From NCBI RefSeq assembly GCF_011927785.1, contig NZ_JAATJK010000001.1, positions 3,629,001 to 3,693,000 on the forward strand: a stretch of DNA of 64,000 nucleotides, given 5' to 3'. Of the stretch, positions 26,973 to 37,031 are shown piece by piece. Under the pieces are notes generated by a model. The model was not told the DNA's origin. It did not search any database and was given only the letters and a program-made list of their open reading frames with translations. This DNA is from Micromonospora profundi (GTDB taxonomy: Bacteria; Actinomycetota; Actinomycetes; Mycobacteriales; Micromonosporaceae). A program made the translations under genes and the position numbers. Position 1 is the stretch's first letter. Each line of letters opens with the position of its first letter.

Positions 26973-27634
26973 ACCGGACCGCAGTTGTAGCTCGTCCTGT
27001 TGACGCTGTACGAGTAGTTGTCGTGGGTGATGCCCGAGGGCACGCCGTTGAAGTACGACTCCACCTTGGCGCCGTCCCGGGTCTGTTCGAAGTGCAGGTG
27101 CGGGCCGCTGGAGCTGCCGGTGCTGCCGACCTTGCCCAACTGCTGCCCGATCCTCACCTGCTGGCCGACACGGACCATCGGTGATTGCAGCATGTGCAGG
27201 TACAGGCTCTCCCACCCGTTGCCGTGGTCGATCCGCACGTAGTAGCCGCCGCCGGTCCCCATCGGACCGGAGGGGTTGGACGGAGTGCGGCCGCCGAGCG
27301 TCCCGTCGATGCCCGCTCGCACCACAGTGCCGCCGAAGGATGCCAGAATCGGACGCCCCCATGCGCTACCCGAGGTGGGAATCATGTCGATGTCGTAGTC
27401 GTCATGCCCGGCATAGGTTGACAGTCGCCACGTCTCGCCACACGGGGCGGGCAGCTGGAACATCGGTCGCGGACCGGCGGCTCGCGCCGTCCCGGTTCCG
27501 GACAGTTCGGCCATGAGTGTGGTCCCGGAAAGTGCCACTGCCGAGCACAGCATGACGAGCGCGAGTCGGCGGACAGCGCCTGCGGGGAACCGCCACAGCC
27601 GCCGTCCAGCACCGCTCATCCGTCTCTCTCCCAT
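25994..27634 (-). CDS. Secreted M23 peptidase with FG-GAP/VCBS repeat domain
   Basis: A 546-residue exported protein. A signal sequence (LALVMLCSAVALSG region) is followed by an M23 metallopeptidase domain (about residues 60-215) with zinc-binding HDDYDID and the HLHFEQ motif, so it probably cuts peptidoglycan cross-links. The C-terminal ~325 residues are FG-GAP repeats with calcium-type loops DVDGDGRDD, DFNGDGKAE and DVNGDGKDD. That module is virtually identical to the one in the neighbouring gene and uses many T/G-ending codons unlike the N-terminal part. The start is ATG 27634 (AAGG upstream) or ATG 27619 (GGGAGAG upstream). Confidence 0.85.
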   Translation of the reverse strand: MGERRMSGAGRRLWRFPAGAVRRLALVMLCSAVALSGTTLMAELSGTGTARAAGPRPMFQLPAPCGETWRLSTYAGHDDYDIDMIPTSGSAWGRPILASFGGTVVRAGIDGTLGGRTPSNPSGPMGTGGGYYVRIDHGNGWESLYLHMLQSPMVRVGQQVRIGQQLGKVGSTGSSSGPHLHFEQTRDGAKVESYFNGVPSGITHDNYSYSVNRTSYNCGPVGSAAPALMRDDGDGTMTLWRWSSSGSSFSLEGDLFESGGWTMSRVGDRVAAGDVDGDGRDDVVATYQESDGSFSFRVWKGGVSHERWYSSGPFNLDPVGGRLVVGDFNGDGKAEPALMRDDGDGTMTIWRWLSSGSSFERASDYESGGWTMSRVGDRVAAGDVNGDGKDDIVATYQESDGSFSYRVWKGGLSHERWYSSGPFNLDPVGGRLVVGDFNGDGKAEPAMMRDDGDRTMTIWRWVSSGSSFERASDYESGGWTMSQVEDRVAAGDVNGDGKDDIVVAYQNAAGDFTYHVWKNAWTHGEWYTSGQYSLGPVDSRMILGRW

Positions 27635-27843
27635 GTGCAACCTTTTCCTCTCGTCTTCTGGCCGGCGACGTCCCGGTCGCCACGTGACCGGCGGCCCCGC
27701 ATGCCACTCGGCACACAAGCTCGCAGTGCGAGCTGCAGATTTTCGCCAGCGGCGCTGTAGGACGATTCAAGAAATCCCCAGACTCGGGTCGGAACGTGCG
27801 CGGGTGGGTCCGCGGCCGGTCACGGCCCACTCTCCGCACACGG

Positions 27844-27875
27844 CGCAGGGGGCGACCGTTCGGCCGCCCCCTGCG
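27844..27875. terminator. Terminator between the two FG-GAP protein genes
   Basis: CGCAGGGGGCG (27844-27854) pairs perfectly with CGCCCCCTGCG (27865-27875); the 10-base loop can form a further 3 pairs. It lies 46 bases past the stop of the upstream gene, so the two FG-GAP genes are probably separate transcripts. Confidence 0.8.
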
Positions 27876-27919
27876 TATCGAGCCCTGACTCAGGGCCGCG
27901 TACCAACCTCCTCGTCGGC

Positions 27920-28899
27920 GTTACCAGCGGCCGAGGATCATGCGGCTATCGACCGGTCCGAGTGAGTACTGACCCGAGGTGTACCACTCCCCATGGGTCC
28001 AAGCGTTCTTCCACACGTGGTACGTGAAATCACCAGCCGCGTTCTGATACGCCGCCACGATGTCGTCCTTACCATCACCGTTCACGTCACCAGCCGCGAC
28101 CCGATCCTCCACCTGCGACATCGTCCAACCACCGGACTCATAATCACTGGCACGCTCAAACGACGAACCCGACGACACCCACCGCCAAATCGTCATCGTC
28201 CGATCACCGTCATCACGCATCATCGCCGGCTCAGCCTTACCATCACCATTAAAGTCACCCACCACCAACCGGCCACCCACCGGATCCAGATTGAACGGAC
28301 CCGACGAATACCACCGCTCGTGCGACAGGCCACCCTTCCACACCCGGTAACTGAACGAACCATCCGACTCCTGATACGTCGCGACGATATCGTCCTTACC
28401 ATCACCGTTCACATCACCGGCCGCCACCCGATCACCGACCCGCGACATCGTCCAACCACCGGACTCATAATCACTAGCACGCTCAAACGACGAACCCGAC
28501 GACAACCACCGCCAAATCGTCATCGTCCCATCACCGTCATCACGCATCAACGCCGGCTCAGCCTTACCATCACCATTAAAGTCACCCACCACCAACCGGC
28601 CACCCACCGGATCCAAATTAAACGGACCCGACGAATACCACCGCTCGTGCGACACACCCCCCTTCCACACCCGGAAACTGAACGAACCATCCGACTCCTG
28701 ATACGTCGCCACCACATCATCGCGACCATCACCATCGACATCACCGGCCGCCACCCGATCACCGACCCGCGACATCGTCCAACCACCAGACTCGAACAGA
28801 TCCCCCTCCAACGAGAACGACGAACCCGACGACGACCACCGCCACAACGTCATCGTCCCGTCACCGTCATCACGCATCAACGCCGGCGCCGCACTACCC
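27920..28899. repeat. 980-bp duplicated FG-GAP module, copy 2
   Basis: Counterpart of 25993-26972, offset by 1927 bases. The junctions are sharp: upstream of 28899 the sequence encodes a lysozyme-like domain with no resemblance to the M23 domain at the other copy. Confidence 0.9.
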
Positions 28900-29528
28900 G
28901 CTCCGTTCCACAGGGCGTTGACGATAATCTGAGCGTCGCCGGCCTGGACCTGGTACCGGTCCGGATACGCCGACACCTGCACCGCTTGGCACACCTCGCC
29001 GATCGGGGCGGTCATCCAGGACTTGTTGGGATACTTGCTCTCCATCACGCTGAGGAACTTGTTGGTCGCCCAGGTAGCGTTCAGCCGCTGCGCCCGGCTG
29101 CCCCACCACTCCTGCTGCTGGAACAGCCCCAGGCTGGTGTGGTCCACCTCTTCGCTGATGTTCTGCAGGTGCGTCTCCACGATGGCTGTCGTGACGGCGA
29201 TCACCGCGGCGCGCTGCGCCAACCCCCGGGCCTTTGCCGCGTTGATGATCATCCGTGCGCAGGATGTGCGGTAGGCGTTCATGTAACCGCGCATGTCAGA
29301 CCTGAGCTGGCTGTTCAGGCTCGTGGCCAGTGCCGCATCGAGGCTGGTCGTCCCCCTCGGATCGCAGGCAACCGTCTGATACGCCAAAGCCGGCGAGGCC
29401 AGCGCGGGCACCGGCTTCGACGGCAGCGGGGTTCCCCCGGGGTCAGCCGACGCCACAAACGGCATCGCGGCCAGCGCCATAGTGGCGCCGACGAAAGCGG
29501 CCGCACTGCGACCAAGCACAGTGGACAT
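27921..29528 (-). CDS. Secreted lysozyme-like protein with FG-GAP/VCBS repeat domain
   Basis: A 535-residue exported protein. The signal peptide is about residues 1-27 (MSTVLGRSAAAFVGATMALA). The N-terminal domain (about 45-210) contains RAAVIAVTTAIVETHLQN and SLGLFQQQEWWG, the pattern of actinobacterial lysozyme/transglycosylase-like cell wall proteins, with Glu in IVETHLQN as a possible catalytic acid (inference). The rest is the FG-GAP module shared with the M23 protein. ATG 29528 is chosen because the signal peptide starts there; the frame is open for 51 more codons upstream. Both proteins could act together in wall remodelling, the FG-GAP part mediating binding. Confidence 0.8.
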   Translation of the reverse strand: MSTVLGRSAAAFVGATMALAAMPFVASADPGGTPLPSKPVPALASPALAYQTVACDPRGTTSLDAALATSLNSQLRSDMRGYMNAYRTSCARMIINAAKARGLAQRAAVIAVTTAIVETHLQNISEEVDHTSLGLFQQQEWWGSRAQRLNATWATNKFLSVMESKYPNKSWMTAPIGEVCQAVQVSAYPDRYQVQAGDAQIIVNALWNGAGSAAPALMRDDGDGTMTLWRWSSSGSSFSLEGDLFESGGWTMSRVGDRVAAGDVDGDGRDDVVATYQESDGSFSFRVWKGGVSHERWYSSGPFNLDPVGGRLVVGDFNGDGKAEPALMRDDGDGTMTIWRWLSSGSSFERASDYESGGWTMSRVGDRVAAGDVNGDGKDDIVATYQESDGSFSYRVWKGGLSHERWYSSGPFNLDPVGGRLVVGDFNGDGKAEPAMMRDDGDRTMTIWRWVSSGSSFERASDYESGGWTMSQVEDRVAAGDVNGDGKDDIVAAYQNAAGDFTYHVWKNAWTHGEWYTSGQYSLGPVDSRMILGRW

Positions 29529-29837
29529 TCTTCTTTGCAAGATTGCTCCTCCACGTCGACTGTCGGGGGATAGGCGGGTCAGGACGGTCGTCGACGCCCG
29601 TCCGGGCGTCACGTCCTGACCATTGCGAACTGAGGCCGCTGCGACAGCACCGGCCGAGCCCTTCCCGCTGGGCGACAGCATTCCGCCGTGTCCTGGAGAA
29701 CCTCATCAATTACGCTGCAGAACGTGTTGAAGCGACCATGCTCCCTCGCGCGGCTCCCGATACAACGCACCGCACGATCGCACAGCTCGTTGGGGGTGCT
29801 TTTACACTGCCGCCACTGATGGCTCTGTTCAGCCCGA

Positions 29838-31916
29838 TCAGAGCATGATCGAAAGCCTCCGAGCTGCCCGGGGAACCGTCCGCGCGAGTGGGGTTGGTAG
29901 CCCGCCGTGGGCCAGGGCGCTGAGGACCATCCGCACCGTGCGGATGATCCGGTCGAGCTCCTCGTCGTCGGCCTGGTGCACAGCGCATCCCGTCCCTGAA
30001 GATTCGCCAACCGGCCTGGGCACCGCCGTGTCCCGCGGCCAGGCGCGCATCACCCGGCACACGATGTCGCGTCGACCGGAGAGTCGAATCTCCCGCTCGG
30101 CCCAGCCCCGGGCGTAGAGGCGGAAGAATTCGTTCATCCGGTACCAGAGCTGGCCCCGAGGGTCGACCCGGGTGAAGCCGACCACCTGCGCGTCGGCCAA
30201 CTCTTCGACCGCCTGTTCGGCTGCCACGGCAGACGACGGCAGAGTCGCCTGCACCACCCACGAGGGAAAGTCGGTGAGCCGAAGCGCGCCGAGCGCGAGC
30301 AGAACGCGTCGTGCCTCGGGCCCGAGCGCGCGACAGTTCGAGTCGAGTCGCCCTCGGACCGAATCGCCGTCGACACTTAGTTCGTCAAGCCGGCGGGCTT
30401 CGTTGGCCAGTCGGTCCGCCATGATTTCCAACGGCCACCCCTGGCGATGGACCAGTCGGGTCCCCGCAACGCGGACGGCCAGCGGGAGGCCCGCGCAGTA
30501 GTGCAGGATCCGTTCCGCCGCGCCCTGCTCGGCCTCCACCCGATCGCTGCCGACGATCCGGCGCAGCAGTGCCCGGGCATCGCCCGGCCCGATGGCGCCG
30601 AGTTCGGTGAACCGGGCCCCGGGCAGGCCACCGAGACGACGCCGGGAGGTAACCACGACCGCGCAGCTGTCGGAACCGGGTAACAGCGCCTGGATCTGGT
30701 GGGAGCTGTCAGCGTCGTCAAGCACGATCAGCATCCGGCGCCCGTCGAGCAGAGTGCGGTAACGCTCCATGCGTGCCTCGACGGTGTCGGGCGTGAGGCT
30801 CGTGGCCCAGCCGAGGATCGACAGGAACCGACCGAGGATGTCGCCCGGATCGGCCGGTTTCCCCACCGCCCCGCCCAGGTCGGCGTAGAGCTGGCCGTCC
30901 GGATAGTCCCTCGCGATGTCGTGCGCCACCCGAACCGCCAGGACGGATTTTCCGACCCCCGGCGGTCCGACGATCGCCTGCACCTGCGCCGCCGCGCCGG
31001 TGGTAACCGGACCCAGGGCGACGACCAGCGCCGAGCGTTCGTCAGCGCGTCCGGTGAAGTCTGCGGCCACCGGTGGCAGCAGCGCCGGGCGAATGCTGTC
31101 GGCGCTGCCGGGCCAGGCCACCGGGCGGCGGCCCGGGGTCACGGGCCGGGCCAGGTCGACTGGCCGGTTCCTCCCGTCGTCGCGGAGCACCATCTCGTGC
31201 ACCGCGCGCAGGTGCGCGTTGGGTTCGATGCCCATCTCCTCGACCAGGAGCCGCCGCCCCTGGCGATACACCGCGAGGGCGTCCGAGCGCCGGCCGAGGC
31301 CGTTGAGCGCCACCATCAACTGCGCCCGGAACCGCTCCCGGTACGGGTGCCGGTGGACCAGCTCGGTCAGCTCCAGACAGGCCGAGTCCAGCCGGCCGAG
31401 TTGGATCTCCGCACCGACCCGTTCCTCGACGGCGACGAGTCGCATCTCGTCCAGTCGTGTCGCCGCCGACGACAGCAACTCGCTGTCAAGACCTTCCAGC
31501 GCGCCTCCCCGCCACAGGCGGGTGGCGTCCCGCAGCAGATCGACGGCCTCGTGATACCGGTGGTCGGCCAGTGCCTGCCGGCCCTCTGCGAACAGTGCCT
31601 CGAAGGCGTCCCGGTCTACCCTGGCGCCATTGGTCTGCAACAGGTATCCAGGTGGTTGCCGGACGATCAGGGCCGGAGCGCCCACCCGGGCGAACGTCTG
31701 GCGCAGGGTGGACACGTACGTCTGCACCACCGCCCGCGCCGTTTCCGGCGGCTGCTCCCCCCAGATCGCCTCGATCAGGCGTGCTACCGATAGGTTCTTA
31801 CCGCTGTCGACCAACAGCGCGGCGAACAACGCCTTTGGCTTCTGTCCACCGAGTGGTACGACTCGGCCGGCGATCGATACCTCCACCGGCCCCAGCATTC
31901 GAAACTCCAAGCCCAT
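29838..31916 (-). CDS. SARP-family regulator (AfsR/DnrI type) with NB-ARC domain
   Basis: A 692-residue regulator. An OmpR-like winged helix (about residues 5-95, LGPVEVSIAGRVVPLGGQKP), a bacterial transcriptional activation domain (about 100-245, with the SARP motif RHPYRERFRAQLM) and an NB-ARC ATPase (about 290-570; VGPPGVGKSVLAV, LIVLDDADSS) are seen. The usual C-terminal TPR array of AfsR is missing; the protein ends about 110 residues after the NB-ARC region. SARPs activate antibiotic or secondary metabolite genes by binding direct repeats. The start is taken as ATG 31916 (MGLEFRMLGPV); GGGGGAG is immediately adjacent, so ATG at FRM is also possible. No biosynthetic genes adjoin; it may act elsewhere. 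Confidence 0.85.
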   Translation of the reverse strand: MGLEFRMLGPVEVSIAGRVVPLGGQKPKALFAALLVDSGKNLSVARLIEAIWGEQPPETARAVVQTYVSTLRQTFARVGAPALIVRQPPGYLLQTNGARVDRDAFEALFAEGRQALADHRYHEAVDLLRDATRLWRGGALEGLDSELLSSAATRLDEMRLVAVEERVGAEIQLGRLDSACLELTELVHRHPYRERFRAQLMVALNGLGRRSDALAVYRQGRRLLVEEMGIEPNAHLRAVHEMVLRDDGRNRPVDLARPVTPGRRPVAWPGSADSIRPALLPPVAADFTGRADERSALVVALGPVTTGAAAQVQAIVGPPGVGKSVLAVRVAHDIARDYPDGQLYADLGGAVGKPADPGDILGRFLSILGWATSLTPDTVEARMERYRTLLDGRRMLIVLDDADSSHQIQALLPGSDSCAVVVTSRRRLGGLPGARFTELGAIGPGDARALLRRIVGSDRVEAEQGAAERILHYCAGLPLAVRVAGTRLVHRQGWPLEIMADRLANEARRLDELSVDGDSVRGRLDSNCRALGPEARRVLLALGALRLTDFPSWVVQATLPSSAVAAEQAVEELADAQVVGFTRVDPRGQLWYRMNEFFRLYARGWAEREIRLSGRRDIVCRVMRAWPRDTAVPRPVGESSGTGCAVHQADDEELDRIIRTVRMVLSALAHGGLPTPLARTVPRAARRLSIML

Positions 31917-32101
31917 CTCCCCCGTTGAAGCAGCTTGAATCGATGTCGCGGCTATGCATACACGATCAAGCCGCAGCATTCGACCCCGTTCTTCGTCGCC
32001 ACCGGACGGGCCTCGGAGAGGCGCTGGCGCAATGGGAAGAGTCGGGGCCCTGCGGAGTCAATAGCAGGCGAGCGCAGCCCGGTGCGGGGAAACGAGACTG
32101 G

Positions 32102-35100
32102 TCAGGTCACGTTGGCCGGGCCGAGGACGCTCTTCAGGTCACCCATCAGCGCGGTCGTCGCCGCCACCCGGAACGGCCCCAGCCGCAGGGTGGTGGTCCG
32201 ACCGCCGTTGAGAAGCTTGACGTGCACCTCGGTGTCGCCAGGGTGCAGCACAAGGGTTTCCTTGAGTCGTTCCACGAGCGGCGGCGTGCACCTGTGCACC
32301 GGGATGGTGAGGGTGACGGGCTTGTTGGTGGCGCTGGTGCTGACGTCCGGCATGGACATGTCCATCGCCATGATTCGTGGAGTGTCGTCGCGGCGGTCCA
32401 CCCGACCTTTGACCACGACGATGGCGTCCTCGGCGATGTACTGTCCTACCACCTCGTAGGTGTTGGGGAAGAACAGCGTCTCCACCCCACCGGCCAGATC
32501 CTCCAGTGTCGCCGAGGCCCAGGCGCGGCCCTGCTTGGTGACCCGACGCTGCACGCCGGAGAGGATGCCGGCGAGTGTGACCACCGCCCCGTCGGGCACA
32601 GCGCCGTCCTCGGCCAGGGACGCGATCGTGGTGTCGGCCGCCGCGTTGAGGATGTGCTCCAGGCCGAACAGCGGGTGGTCGGAGACGTACAGGCCGAGCA
32701 TTTCGCGCTCGAAGGCAAGCTTGTCGCGTTTGTCCCACTCACTGTCGCCGATCACCGGCATCACCGTCGTGCTGCCCGTGTCGGCGTCACCGAAGCCGGC
32801 ACCGAAGAGGTCGTACTGGCCGACCGCCTCCTTGCGCTTGACATCGGCGTACGCGTCGATGGCGTCGGCGTGCACCGCGAGCAGGCCCTTGCGCGGGTGC
32901 TGCATCGAGTCGAACGCGCCAGCCTTGATCAGCGATTCGATTGTCTTCTTGTTGCAGACCACCGCGTCCACCTTGGACAGGAAGTCGTAGAAGTCGGTGT
33001 AGTCGCCCTTCTCCTGGCGGCACCGCATGATCGAGGCGACGACGTTCGCGCCGACGTTGCGCACCGCCGCCAGGCCGAACCGGATGTCCTTGCCGACCGG
33101 GGTGAACGGCCCGGCCGAGGTGTTCACGTCAGGCGGGAGCACCTGGATCCGCATCCGGCGACACTCGGACAGATAGAGCGCCATCTTGTCCTTGTCGTCG
33201 CCCACGGAGGTGAGCAGCCCGGCCATGTACTCGGCCGGGTAGTGCGCCTTCAGGTACGCCGTCCAGTAGGACACCAGCCCGTACGCGGCGGAGTGCGCCT
33301 TGTTGAAGGCGTACCCGGCGAACGGCACCAGGACGTCCCACACCGCCTGGATCGCCTCGTCGGAGTAGCCGCGTTCGCGGCAGCCGTCCCGGAACGGGAT
33401 GAACTCCTTGTCGAGGATCTCCTTCTTCTTCTTACCCATGGCCCGGCGCAGCAGGTCCGCCTGGCCGAGGGTGTAGCCGGCGAGGATCTGCGCGGCGCGC
33501 TGCACCTGCTCCTGGTAGACGATCAGGCCGTGGGTGGGCGCCAGGATCTCCCGTAGCGGCTCCTCCAGCTCCGGGTGGATCGGGGTGATCTCCTGGAGGC
33601 CGTTCTTGCGCAGCGCGTAGTTGGTGTGCGAGTCGACGCCCATCGGGCCCGGTCGGTACAGGGCCAGGACGGCGGAGATGTCCTCGAAGTTGTCAGGCTT
33701 CATCAGCCGCAGCAGTGACCGCATCGGCCCGCCGTCGAGCTGGAACACGCCGAGGGTGTCACCACGGGCCAGCAGGTCGTACGCGGCCTTGTCGTCAAGC
33801 GGCAGGCCCAGCAGGTCGAGCTTCGTACCGTGGTTGAGCTCGATGTTCTTGACGGCGTCGTCGATGATCGTCAGGTTGCGCAGACCGAGGAAGTCCATCT
33901 TCAACAGCCCGAGCGACTCGCACGTCGGATAGTCGAACTGCGTGATGATCGCCCCGTCGGCGTCGCGACGCATCAACGGGATGTGCTCGATGATCGGCTC
34001 GGCGGACATGATGACGCCCGCGGCGTGCACACCTGTCTGGCGGATCAGCCCCTCGATGCCCTTCGCCGTGTCGATCACCTTGCGGACGTCCGGGTCCGAG
34101 TCGTACAGGCCGCGGATCTCGCCGGCCTCGGCATAGCGGGGGTGCTTCGGGTCGAAGATGCCGGTGAGTGGGATGTCCTTGCCCATCACAGCTGGCGGCA
34201 TCGCCTTGGTGATCCGGTCGCCGACCGCGTACGGGAAACCGAGGACCCGGGCCGAGTCCTTGATCGCGGCCTTCGCCTTGATCGTGCCGAAGGTCGCGAT
34301 CTGGGCGACCTTGTCCTCACCCCACTTGTCGGTGACGTACTTGATCACCTCACCGCGCCGACGCTCGTCGAAGTCGATGTCGACATCCGGCATCGAGACA
34401 CGCTCGGGGTTGAGGAACCGCTCGAAGATCAGGCCATGCTGGATCGGGTCCAGGTCGGTGATGCCCAACGCGTACGCGACGAGCGAGCCGGCGGCCGAAC
34501 CACGGCCCGGACCCACCGAGATGCCCTGGCTCTTGGCCCACTGGATGAAGTCGGCGACCACGAGGAAGTACGACGGGAAGCCCATCTGGTTGATGACGCC
34601 CAGCTCGTACTCGGCCTGGACGACGTGGCCCTCGGGGATGCCGTTCGGGTAGCGGCGGGCCAGGCCGGCGAAGGTCTCCTTACGGAACCAGGACTCCTCG
34701 GTCTCCCCCTCAGGCACCGGGAAGCGCGGCATCAGGTTGTGGAACTCGAACATGCCCTTCGGGTCGACCTTCTCGGCCACCAGCAGGGTGTTGCGGCAAC
34801 CCTCCTGCCACAGCTCCGACGAGTCCACCGCGCGCATCTGGTCGGCGCTCTTGATGAAGTAGCCGCCACCTTCGAACCGGAACCGGTTCGGGTCGTCGAT
34901 GTTGCTGCCGGTCTGCACGCAGAGCAGCACGTCGTGGGCGGTGGCCTGCGCCTCGTGCGTGTAGTGCGAGTCGTTGGTGACCACCGGCGGGATGTCCAGC
35001 TTGCGGGCGATCTCGGTGAGCCCCTCGCGGACCCGGCTCTCGATGGAGAGGCCGTGGTCCATGATCTCCAGGAAGTAGTTGTCCTTACCGAAGATGTCCT

Positions 35101-35632
35101 GGTAGCTCGCGGCCACCTTGAGCGCCTCATCGAACTGGCCCAGCCGCAGCCGGGTCTGCACCGCCCCCGACGGGCAGCCGGTCGTGGCCATGATGCCCTC
35201 GGCGTGCTCGGCGATCAGCTCCATGTCCATCCGGGGCCACTTGACGTAGTGCCCCTCCATGGACGCGCGCGAGTTGAGGGTGAACAGGTTCTTCAAACCC
35301 TGCGCGTTCTTCGCCCACATGGTCTTGTGGGTGATGGCGCCGTTACCGGAGATGTCGTCGCTCTTCTGCTCCGGCCGACCCCACTTGACCCGCGCCTTGT
35401 GGTAGCGCGACTCCGGCGCCACGTACGCCTCGACGCCCAGGATCGGGGTGATCCCGGCGGCCATCGCCTGGTTGTAGAAGTCGTTCGCGCCGTGCATGTT
35501 GCCGTGGTCGGTGATCGCCACCGCCGGCATGCCGAGCCGCTTGGCCTCGGCGAACAGGTCCTTCAACCGGGCCGCTCCGTCGAGCATCGAGTACTCGGTG
35601 TGCACGTGCAGATGCGCGAACGAATCAGCCAT
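32102..35632 (-). CDS. dnaE: DNA polymerase III alpha subunit
   Basis: A 1176-residue replicative polymerase catalytic subunit (DnaE type). The N-terminal PHP domain begins [14 protein letters not shown]; the polymerase core has [18 protein letters not shown], the catalytic Asp motif [15 protein letters not shown] and [21 protein letters not shown]-fold and C-terminal regions follow. Full length for the family. The start is ATG 35632 ([10 protein letters not shown]) with a GGGGGG ribosome binding site; an upstream in-frame Met is less likely. As a core gene inside the stretch between yebC and ruvC, it shows that this stretch is not a simple foreign island. Confidence 0.96.
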   Translation of the reverse strand: MADSFAHLHVHTEYSMLDGAARLKDLFAEAKRLGMPAVAITDHGNMHGANDFYNQAMAAGITPILGVEAYVAPESRYHKARVKWGRPEQKSDDISGNGAITHKTMWAKNAQGLKNLFTLNSRASMEGHYVKWPRMDMELIAEHAEGIMATTGCPSGAVQTRLRLGQFDEALKVAASYQDIFGKDNYFLEIMDHGLSIESRVREGLTEIARKLDIPPVVTNDSHYTHEAQATAHDVLLCVQTGSNIDDPNRFRFEGGGYFIKSADQMRAVDSSELWQEGCRNTLLVAEKVDPKGMFEFHNLMPRFPVPEGETEESWFRKETFAGLARRYPNGIPEGHVVQAEYELGVINQMGFPSYFLVVADFIQWAKSQGISVGPGRGSAAGSLVAYALGITDLDPIQHGLIFERFLNPERVSMPDVDIDFDERRRGEVIKYVTDKWGEDKVAQIATFGTIKAKAAIKDSARVLGFPYAVGDRITKAMPPAVMGKDIPLTGIFDPKHPRYAEAGEIRGLYDSDPDVRKVIDTAKGIEGLIRQTGVHAAGVIMSAEPIIEHIPLMRRDADGAIITQFDYPTCESLGLLKMDFLGLRNLTIIDDAVKNIELNHGTKLDLLGLPLDDKAAYDLLARGDTLGVFQLDGGPMRSLLRLMKPDNFEDISAVLALYRPGPMGVDSHTNYALRKNGLQEITPIHPELEEPLREILAPTHGLIVYQEQVQRAAQILAGYTLGQADLLRRAMGKKKKEILDKEFIPFRDGCRERGYSDEAIQAVWDVLVPFAGYAFNKAHSAAYGLVSYWTAYLKAHYPAEYMAGLLTSVGDDKDKMALYLSECRRMRIQVLPPDVNTSAGPFTPVGKDIRFGLAAVRNVGANVVASIMRCRQEKGDYTDFYDFLSKVDAVVCNKKTIESLIKAGAFDSMQHPRKGLLAVHADAIDAYADVKRKEAVGQYDLFGAGFGDADTGSTTVMPVIGDSEWDKRDKLAFEREMLGLYVSDHPLFGLEHILNAAADTTIASLAEDGAVPDGAVVTLAGILSGVQRRVTKQGRAWASATLEDLAGGVETLFFPNTYEVVGQYIAEDAIVVVKGRVDRRDDTPRIMAMDMSMPDVSTSATNKPVTLTIPVHRCTPPLVERLKETLVLHPGDTEVHVKLLNGGRTTTLRLGPFRVAATTALMGDLKSVLGPANVT

Positions 35633-35764
35633 GCGTGGCGCCCCCCGGCGGTGTGGATCTAGGTGGTCGGAGCCGACCGGCACCTACCCTACCGAGGTGA
35701 TCTCTGCGGCTCCACCGTCCGCGCCGAGGGTGGTCCGCGTCTCCCCCACGACTATTCTCGGAGC

Positions 35765-36385
35765 ATGGCGAGGTACTACGACGTACACCCGGAGAACCCG
35801 CAGCCGCGGGTGATTCGGCAGGTTGCCGACCTGATCCGCGGCGGCGGCCTGATCGCCTATCCGACGGACTCCTGCTACGCGCTCGGCACCCAACTGGGCA
35901 ACCGGGACGGGCTGGACCGGATCCGCGAGGTCCGCCAGCTCGACGACCGGCACCACTTCACGCTGGTCTGCCGGGACTTCGCGCAGCTCGGCCAGTTCGT
36001 GCGGATCAACAACTCGGTCTTCCGCCTGGTGAAGGCGTCCACCCCGGGCAGCTACACCTTCATCCTGCCGGCCACCCGCGAGGTGCCGCGCCGGATGCTG
36101 CATCCGCGCAAGAAGACCGTCGGTGTCCGCGTACCCCGGCACACGGTGACCCAGGCGTTGCTGGCCGAGTTGGGTGAGCCGCTGGTGTCAAGCACCCTGG
36201 CCCTGCCCGGCGACGAGGAGCCGATGACCCAGGGGTGGGAGATCAAGGAACGGCTCGACCACCAGCTCGACGCGGTCCTCGACGCCGGCGAGTGCGGCAA
36301 GGAGCCGACGACGGTCGTCGACCTGTCCGGCCCTGAGCCGGAGATCCTGCGCCGAGGTGCGGGAGACACCTCCCGCTTCGAGTAG
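35765..36385 (+). CDS. YciO/YrdC/Sua5-family protein
   Basis: A 206-residue protein of the YrdC-like fold. The motif YPTDSCYALG replaces the YPTDTVYGL of true threonylcarbamoyl-AMP synthases and matches the YciO branch, for which tRNA t6A synthesis is weak or unproven. KKTVGVRVPRH and SSTLALPG also fit. It is divergent from dnaE, 132 bases apart. A dispersed hairpin follows at 36511. Confidence 0.85.
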   Translation: MARYYDVHPENPQPRVIRQVADLIRGGGLIAYPTDSCYALGTQLGNRDGLDRIREVRQLDDRHHFTLVCRDFAQLGQFVRINNSVFRLVKASTPGSYTFILPATREVPRRMLHPRKKTVGVRVPRHTVTQALLAELGEPLVSSTLALPGDEEPMTQGWEIKERLDHQLDAVLDAGECGKEPTTVVDLSGPEPEILRRGAGDTSRFE

Positions 36386-36510
36386 CCCCCTCGAACGATC
36401 CGCCCTCCGGAGCTGGGCCCGTCGCGGCCCCCGGCGCCGGTCGTTGCCGACCGCCGGGCATGACCCCTGAGCAGGCGCGCCTTCAGCCCGAGGTGGTCGC
36501 CGCGCGCCCA

Positions 36511-36575
36511 TTGCTCTGCTTCAACCGACGCAACACCGACGGCCCCTATCTGTTGCGTGGGTTGAAGCAGAGCAA
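36511..36575. repeat. Dispersed palindromic repeat, copy 2
   Basis: Arms 36511-36535 and 36551-36575 are reverse complements with one mismatch (core TTGAAGCAGAGCAA) and a 15-base loop. It is the same family as 5774-5844. The rest of 36386-36689 holds a perfect 14-base palindrome GCCGCCTAGGCGGC (36624-36637) and the PadR promoter region; no gene is seen. Confidence 0.75.
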
Positions 36576-36658
36576 AGGCGGGGTCCGACCACCCTCCCCA
36601 CCCGACCGGCAGGTCCCACGAAAGCCGCCTAGGCGGCACAACGTTATTGGCGTAGACA

Positions 36659-36677
36659 ACAGTGTGTGCCACACAGT
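36659..36677. promoter_or_regulatory. Candidate PadR operator
   Basis: GTGTG-TGC-CACAC (36662-36674) extends to ACAGTGTG/CACACAGT arms with one mismatch. It lies 13 bases before the PadR start, the expected place for autoregulation. Confidence 0.55.
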
Positions 36678-36689
36678 ATGGTGTGACGC

Positions 36690-37031
36690 ATGGTTAGCGA
36701 GGACGTTCTACGGACGCACCTACAGGAGTTGCGTCGAGGCACCGTCGTGGTGGCCAGCCTGGTGGCGTTGCGCCAGCCGGACTACGGCTACGCACTGCTG
36801 CAACGGCTCACCGACCACGGCTTCCCGGTGGACGCCAACACGCTCTACCCGCTGCTGCGCCGCCTGGAGGACCAAGGGCTGCTGACCAGCGAGTGGAACA
36901 CCGAGGAGAGCCGACCGCGCAAGTTCTACCGGACCAGCGACGAGGGCGAGTCGATGCTGAACCGACTCCTGGACGACCTCGCCGCCGTACAGACCTCCAT
37001 CACCGGGCTGATCCAAGGAGTCGACCGATGA
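36690..37031 (+). CDS. PadR-family transcriptional regulator
   Basis: A 113-residue PadR regulator: winged helix with the family pattern YGYALLQRLTDHGFPVDANT and LYPLLRRLEDQGLL, then a short C-terminal helix (subfamily 2, dimerisation). Its stop overlaps the start of the HAAS-domain membrane protein (ATGA at 37028-37031), a common pairing in which PadR represses the coupled gene and itself. A palindrome lies just upstream. Confidence 0.9.
   Translation: MVSEDVLRTHLQELRRGTVVVASLVALRQPDYGYALLQRLTDHGFPVDANTLYPLLRRLEDQGLLTSEWNTEESRPRKFYRTSDEGESMLNRLLDDLAAVQTSITGLIQGVDR

Noticed and set aside
26066..29573. Arg/Thr/His-rich repeated frames on the plus strand at the FG-GAP genes, and the idea of a CRISPR array
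   Set aside because: The repeats are about 310 bases and code for FG-GAP modules on the minus strand; they lack the short-repeat, unique-spacer pattern.
33830..35662. 610-residue frame antisense to dnaE
   Set aside because: It mirrors dnaE and has shadow-type composition; dnaE is clearly the real gene.
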